From: CAMXAS01 sp964442435
Lineage (GTDB): Bacteria > Bacteroidota > Bacteroidia > Bacteroidales > P3
Direction: 5' to 3'
DNA: 64,000 nt
NCBI GenBank assembly: GCA_964442435.1
Contig: CAYTZG010000003.1
Location: forward strand, 62,001-126,000
Below the pieces are notes generated by a model. It did not search any database and had not been told where the DNA came from. It saw only the letters and a list, made by a program, of their open reading frames with translations. Numbering within the stretch: the stretch's first letter is position 1; every line of letters starts with the position of its first letter. This document shows, piece by piece, positions 63,801-64,000 of this stretch. The position numbers and the translations under genes are program-made.

Positions 63801-64000
63801 CGCGCGACACGATGACGCAGACCGTCACGATAGACCGTCTGCCCGTACCTAAGGTGGATGCGGGTCCGGATATGACGATTTCTTGCGGCGGCGCGCAGAT
63901 TTTGAGCGGTAGCTGGATTCGCGAAACGACCGAACCGTATGACATAAGCTGGACGCCGGCTACGTGGCTGCGCGACCAGTGGCCGATTTCCGACATCACC
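48818..64000 (+). CDS. Giant exported adhesin-like protein, 3' end beyond window
   Basis: From ATG 48818 the frame is open to the window edge, at least 5,061 codons; I checked it at many points from start to end. Residues 1-35 form a signal anchor or signal peptide (FGLVVVIGICSALTVALAAF). After a 100-residue Ala/Glu-rich part come 12 repeats of 21 residues (YLGGMNDGF type). The remainder is a long chain of Ig/PKD-like and SprB-like beta domains, marked by recurring WxxNG, YTxTxxxxGC and VxxGGP motifs; Cys-rich. The final visible part includes DAGPDMTISCGGAQ. This is typical of very large T9SS-exported adhesins such as SprB of gliding Bacteroidetes. A C-terminal sorting domain would be expected outside the window. 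Confidence 0.9.
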   Translation, partial: MDRRHAIRRFGLVVVIGICSALTVALAAFTLSRTSSYAPASLYTRARVEEAARILMADRAAEKPVAAVLEAAAEPALPAEFVSALAEMPSPEPAAAVELDPDTGGEVAPYRGGFGSGAKAARTLNTETKVLPQSKGGMNDGHSSSENKPVVRGHYLGGANDGFADKQSPIIRKEHYLGGINDGFVAAQSPITLQAHYLGGMNDGFVAAESPITLQALYLGGMNDGFHALQSPITLQPLYLGGMNDGFHAKQSPIHLLPLYLGGYNDGFFSSQSGFHLSPVYLGGMNDGFAAKNSPLILLPLYLGGMNDGFVSLNSPLFIPPPYLGGFGDGFVDKNNPIGLKPPYLGGMNDGFLQIQPRPEFVPAFAGGISDGFAKRMVPCDTTTIHIYADSLICPKDTLFLRTDTVPEAEYFWKGPGGWTSTEQNPIRPNFSTSMAGTYEVKLISSKCPDEDGWPTAVKYIGAKKAERIYASIDTVQPGFDVCEGTPITFKVRGYGWSDSLNTVPPHFEWRLNGNPLAGMPDSSVVTIDSLYNGHKVSVAVYSGLECVTDRPFVSAPITMKVELNKSVNVQIASDISTDLDSIEACEGVPVRFSQTAVHTGNNPVFIWYRNGDSVQTGGDYVVQDLQEGDQIWVDLYSSLRCVDYKPKTSNKIGVHVIKKPEIEITPDQYILPGQCVEIGVKGGSDRATYTWTPLTFLAPMTPRADTVMVCPRTPTRYKATINEPWKCSVSDTTWVYVVTEPRIIKHAESVVACDSSMATFRITASGINLGYQWQVDTGDGKWIDLVNTFTNAFTPYEGVNTNTLRVGRNPYGVFPSLDLTKAMDGYSYRCRVTSIVPETNTYDTIYSNTPWQQYRKATLTVENLCHLNPVISLMSTGNICSGDETMMKVTTDMPIKAGAVIEWFVNGVSKQKGTSSTFKTKLYPGDQVQAKITNGAECPDQNPTPSQVFEPVVRYLPAIDKGNGYCSIRVNTDTTLVARVESMYDGKLDVDWTPKDKLVTSGHCQISGAYYSPTDIERTERLTKPTYYYINVTEDTYGCSNRDSIKVNVYGGPLAVDANQRFVVCENDTVTLMAEPYGGSGEYHYTYSAEPADETGELAAAPDTNEIRFVAPVGHNVYTITVFDGVSTVKKQITVIVNKRMLSQPTIYGDTAVCDGNDFVLSIRNDEYAGNAPSYQWYFNGTVVPTAAGSTYKPDKNLVDSGVTQIYCRVTTSYDCPVQKTVNTEPVTLHIWPMPAIASITADTQICQNIPVRLKAMTYQADSVHWSPEAGLSNATVTNPVATPAKTTTYTVTAFTKHGCQVSESMTMTILPATSVEARYKDVYACNNAAASLPVVSKGVNLSFRWQKFNKTKNDWDELPEGGRYSYAANGNLDISKVDTADNLTRYRVIATGYCDPIDTSVAMTLHIIEDVVFEIAADTTEACAGIPITFRAKTNIKSAVTMFEWRINGSTYGYDRYYGYTYRRDTLRVSLKAGDRIQCFIHVNDMVSQCVKPLPFPSNVITPTIYPNPDMSFRTVNPSECAASDGSVTVNATSGQSPYEYSFDGGKTFGASNLLPNVPAGYYRVQVRDDHSCVSAVKGVTLYDPSAPMTPVFKNTGLYCLGSSPDYIILNPSCKQKGAEFRWFDAPECTGTPVHVGDSLPLSGTPGYHIYYVYQIKDGCKSRTVEAFVFISRPPTILGVESIDPSSCELADGSITILAKGDTTLYYSIAVPPVYTKSEDFFNLKNGRYPVAVRDEAGCEVFRDTVKLLAFNTPAAPVMISGDTIYCKTEARLPLEAHPNEDGPIYWYKDLVLKTSIGRGNKLSINNYGGGTHIFSAVELVDGCYSDAADVRVTILGDLNLGLKDTVACLGATITLAPKNVPEGATFLWTPGDYTTPSINVEVEKAQKVYTLTVTDPAYGKNCQTTVSVRVSGTSVPERVDTLVCVGDSVVLGIEDAFALTWRDGTVGNTRMVAAQLGLKQYYAQVEHENGCKREYIFNVTGKKIDSVNIKIKPLFDTVYCSPALKSNEYRLEAQLNNTSLPLNLQWYMNGEPIANAVSRTLNISNLEPGDYEFVVTASATTICIEPSLAVSPTYKLTAYPRPKVYAGANQPKQPYQETTCIGCDATVEGGTPFTGEGEKPYIYNWKGNYIPGTVASSKPLQFMTTRMETTTVYTLTAVDAVGCAASANVKVTVVGGPFKATVKSDRDTVCFGDTAHISALVSGGSGNYQFFYEVISRPSTATAAQVAHYSVPDANDSSVLAASPLCVTTKAEPVAYRITIVNLTTGTPTSADTLRITRNLWVHAIPTVGEVSVSDSTLCADSAATMLLSGYKGTRAYWQYTTNGIDWTTFAKTANLPQASKVTLPGASYGTHRYVRAQVANGVCDFLPTDSISVRTYSNLNNTISATGQTLCPETENVEVEGLSMTEGGNGTFAYLWQEKQNGKFVNAAGNNTDTAYTISGPITKTRSFRRLIFSDGCTYTSNVQTINVYSNSLITPIQGETHVCFDSVSTYEVANQTMDMYQWQSTKDTTEEGVWTDLPAFSYSYTTDPVKDTLYYRVIGQANGCRPDTTPVFAVYPTEPLEPRIYISIDTMESCIGSVFTFQVDSMFNGGSKPVVYWYVNGVAVSAKANKVTYKPIYDTAISKTEPVRIDTIINQYVSADGQRFATANLQPGDSIWAGLASSINCVTTHLALSDTIAPTVYTPLVHIISPLRDSTFCFGDEVEIVATDAVEYAWYNRLYGEKETDPNVTRQLGKGAGFVYGGMVSASADSMVDMNHADSTITVSPFDSLYYFVYGTDIHGCFGYDSVLLAPEPLITKMPDTILCEGGEIRLYARPDVYATYVWSESKVDPDRASSFIRGNTGMNAYQPLCKPVDTVTTYYVDITTTPKQCHRRDSIVVTIEKITTPELTIDYTGKRVGDTLFITECDQRFYTLSAHATEMGKKPEFKWVVNGDVWSRDTLLSDSGFQHNAYVHFEYTSSKQCVTQRTLRSQDLIANVTYMPEAKVSINSNKGLMVCPYDTVTIYKTHSPSYDTAGRFEWYLRRAGQTVYTKVQPANDTAYIDLFGAGDEIYVVYYAYDSCIKNSPARSNVLKFGNYKVTHPQVWISGLTGDTVCEYTPFTLKGGSKDAGKGAEYNWYKDGVEIGQSFPSITYSDNPSENGDYGVLEAVYRDKPTPYTFTLRMTVKDECPVPGNVVEVDTTIYVLGRETPYIIVEQNPDPIKCNSIIEEPIAWSNNHRLSLSGNSATLYGHYHWDAGATSRQLVHDNGAISGVVGNTRSYLMIGLTSTSKHPEYADYHYVEFAAYACHGYLEVYEEGVYKGRFGTYKAGDRLSVEIADSVVYYLHNDRVYYVSAKKATAYPYQGDMSLYYCWESYPTWYDVRMTYRATDVYFDAEPHFQGNAPVYSWYINGKYDNNQGRNDTIFRSPYHLFKNGDTVQVAMKANYRCMWTSEAKSEPIIISGLDQATDFMTIMNDTSVCYGDSIRLAAYGAESYSWNPIYAPGNDTSYTYYWRYEYDTADWHYDSTKIAVADLAAGTEYDTASVVNDSLWNYFYTGTLTFKDSVVDSLMSLHPVIRAVSDSMPWVAPLTTTWYRVTGRNENGCATFKRMKVEVLPLPTPKAGPDYYICAGDSTTLTALYGGKKVDTTHTYLWHTLDGECTYTGATVRIAPDTTRTYVITEIMPTGCLATDTITITVHPLPTPYYEPKDTLVCRNQPVIYTDSMPYDASLTYTWTPSSRLTKQTPNGSSVRFATADTGNYTYYVQVKTPYNCKAYDTVRVRVENNHVTAYLEDENGQRITRDTLCNSDSITYVVKGQNWGTDPTFEWFFNGVKLPGLYTDTLRYSGFSDRSTIYCRVTPGSDICTDVASINTQMITTTVYPIDSNHVDLSTSDGYALIEDTLHICVYDNSALFTSTYSLASKDPRVTYCWLHNEDTVSFNRNQRIGDLKHGDKVYIRTTSGLLCARPVTAMDSITVYVHDAVEVKAYEFQTVHKGEKVLLHAEVVNPEPETEYTYQWTGAYITPDSDVTDDTIYVQPKDTYTYRVDAKSTYGCIGYDTVTVEVYQQPRIITDPVAVDVCEYDTATYSVYAIGGGLTYQWYVKVYDPVTRRYSDTIPLEECTAANPTPYTGVHTSNLVIGSDPTGAMSAYVQPLTLDMNRYQYLCRVKGLELYTPVMSRTARLNVIKRVEPVMDSLTHSAADTVCFGTSETLRAYVHDAGLTPTFRWYINGVLQPETGNTLTRKDFADNDSVTCIVESSERCVWTGEDTLGLTLHRYDLPQIALDPANGTNRVIVHNQDTVVSSVVTGGTAPYTYSWSSNPGSRIASYVGVDALNDAQAPVNGYYHDAVRTTRLTSATTYTLKVSDVHGCRSEAKATILMLGGPLEALPNISPRTADRFGEICIGDTAMLEGLASGGSGNYSYAWQEIGTTFSEIMQPDSQNSAVYPQPDKLPDTLKYRLTVNDGVSTASADVRLSVQDYYTHSVEIVVDDQDVCLYTPVKFTTIVTTDNPRKNMFTYRWLVNGAVVSGATGATWTTSQLRDGDSVSCEVTATTKCVIDRVVYSNKIGMTIFPLPEVTTDYSCADTLICEGDSVWLKADAPTAVSMLWTPDNGTLLTANDVDSVLAQVFNTTTYVMTVTDSNGCIAADSAHIRVQNKPVILRQPADAAACSAYPAIVPFTVKVKDSLISSYQWQAYDKDNDRWYDLIDTDVYDGIHASELKVKVTDLSLDSTRYRVFISNWCFDTISGEATLYTPDLTLHPTVLLPDTAFCYDNRQIEFNATKPEGALSDMQTIWRRNPSCQTLAYNGRYSYFKASDCATGDDFTAPVLEPGTYTYYAYLKGRCLSWAYDSVKVTVRALPQITMPSELSVCRGELVLTAESTGSGLTYLWSTGETTKTIKPYHVNEAVYTVTVTDRYGCASTASTHVRAGIFNGNHTERIVGHEKIDTLCGDAGMTLNIASEHAGSRPIYRWYVNGAAVSGNNRPSFDMNLLPNEGRYNIYARVTSSEDCVMPRDTMTQTVTIDRLPVPKVDAGPDMTISCGGAQILSGSWIRETTEPYDISWTPATWLRDQWPISDIT
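49217..49972 (+). repeat. Twelve 63-bp units coding YLGGMNDGF repeats
   Basis: TAC/TAT-CTC-GG-GG starts recur exactly every 63 bp from 49280 to 49847, with an incomplete opening unit at 49217 and a diverged last unit (FAGGISDGF) at 49910. Each unit is (Y)LGG(M)NDGF plus about 12 variable residues, often containing SPI and a hydrophobic triad. The constant part is well kept while the rest varies. Confidence 0.92.

Overview
The window looks like a chromosomal segment of a Bacteroidota species, most likely order Bacteroidales, with a fairly GC-rich backbone. The evidence is: Bacteroidetes-type promoters (TTTG, 19-20 nt, TAnnTTTG) in front of many genes; families largely confined to the phylum (DUF3078, DUF4465, DUF6057, SUMF1-like exported proteins); a C-terminal type IX secretion (T9SS) sorting-type domain; and a fused DAHP synthase/chorismate mutase. 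I do not assign a genus.

Layout. 1-4.4 kb: an edge-truncated DUF3078 protein, aroF-type DAHP synthase/chorismate mutase, a cobalamin riboswitch ahead of a DUF4465 (BtuH-like) lipoprotein, der, and an initiator tRNA gene. 4.4-8.2 kb: an AAA ATPase and a leucine-rich-repeat surface protein. 8.3-15.7 kb: a MATE transporter, two DUF3791-like small proteins, an exported protein, a second AAA ATPase lodged in the 3' end of an S4-domain gene, thiL and an AlbA_2 protein. 15.8-22.3 kb: an outer-membrane TolB/barrel protein, pckA and a YitT protein. 22.4-26.5 kb: an AT-rich accessory island (sce7726, sce7725, RES-domain toxin-like protein, a broken proteasome-like gene, an exported protein) next to a 112-bp hairpin. 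26.5-44.8 kb: CNNM/CBS and MFS proteins, an rpoD-pyrG-asnS-barrel operon, a MntA/HepT pair, panD, a PcrA/UvrD helicase, small exported proteins, a haem-c/DUF6057 pair and a third ATPase. 45.1 kb to the end: one operon of two exported SUMF1-fold proteins and a giant adhesin-like gene that is still open at the right edge (at least 5,061 codons).

Most interesting: (1) three different AAA ATPases each have their own short tandem repeats at a recognisable promoter, and one is bracketed by a 43-bp direct repeat of its host gene's end; (2) CTP synthase carries a roughly 180-residue AT-hook tail; (3) the SUMF1-SUMF1-giant adhesin operon; (4) the sce7726/sce7725/RES island. The very long minus-strand reading frames under the giant gene are complementary-strand artefacts caused by codon bias. 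No sequence comparison was run; family names rest on motif recognition.
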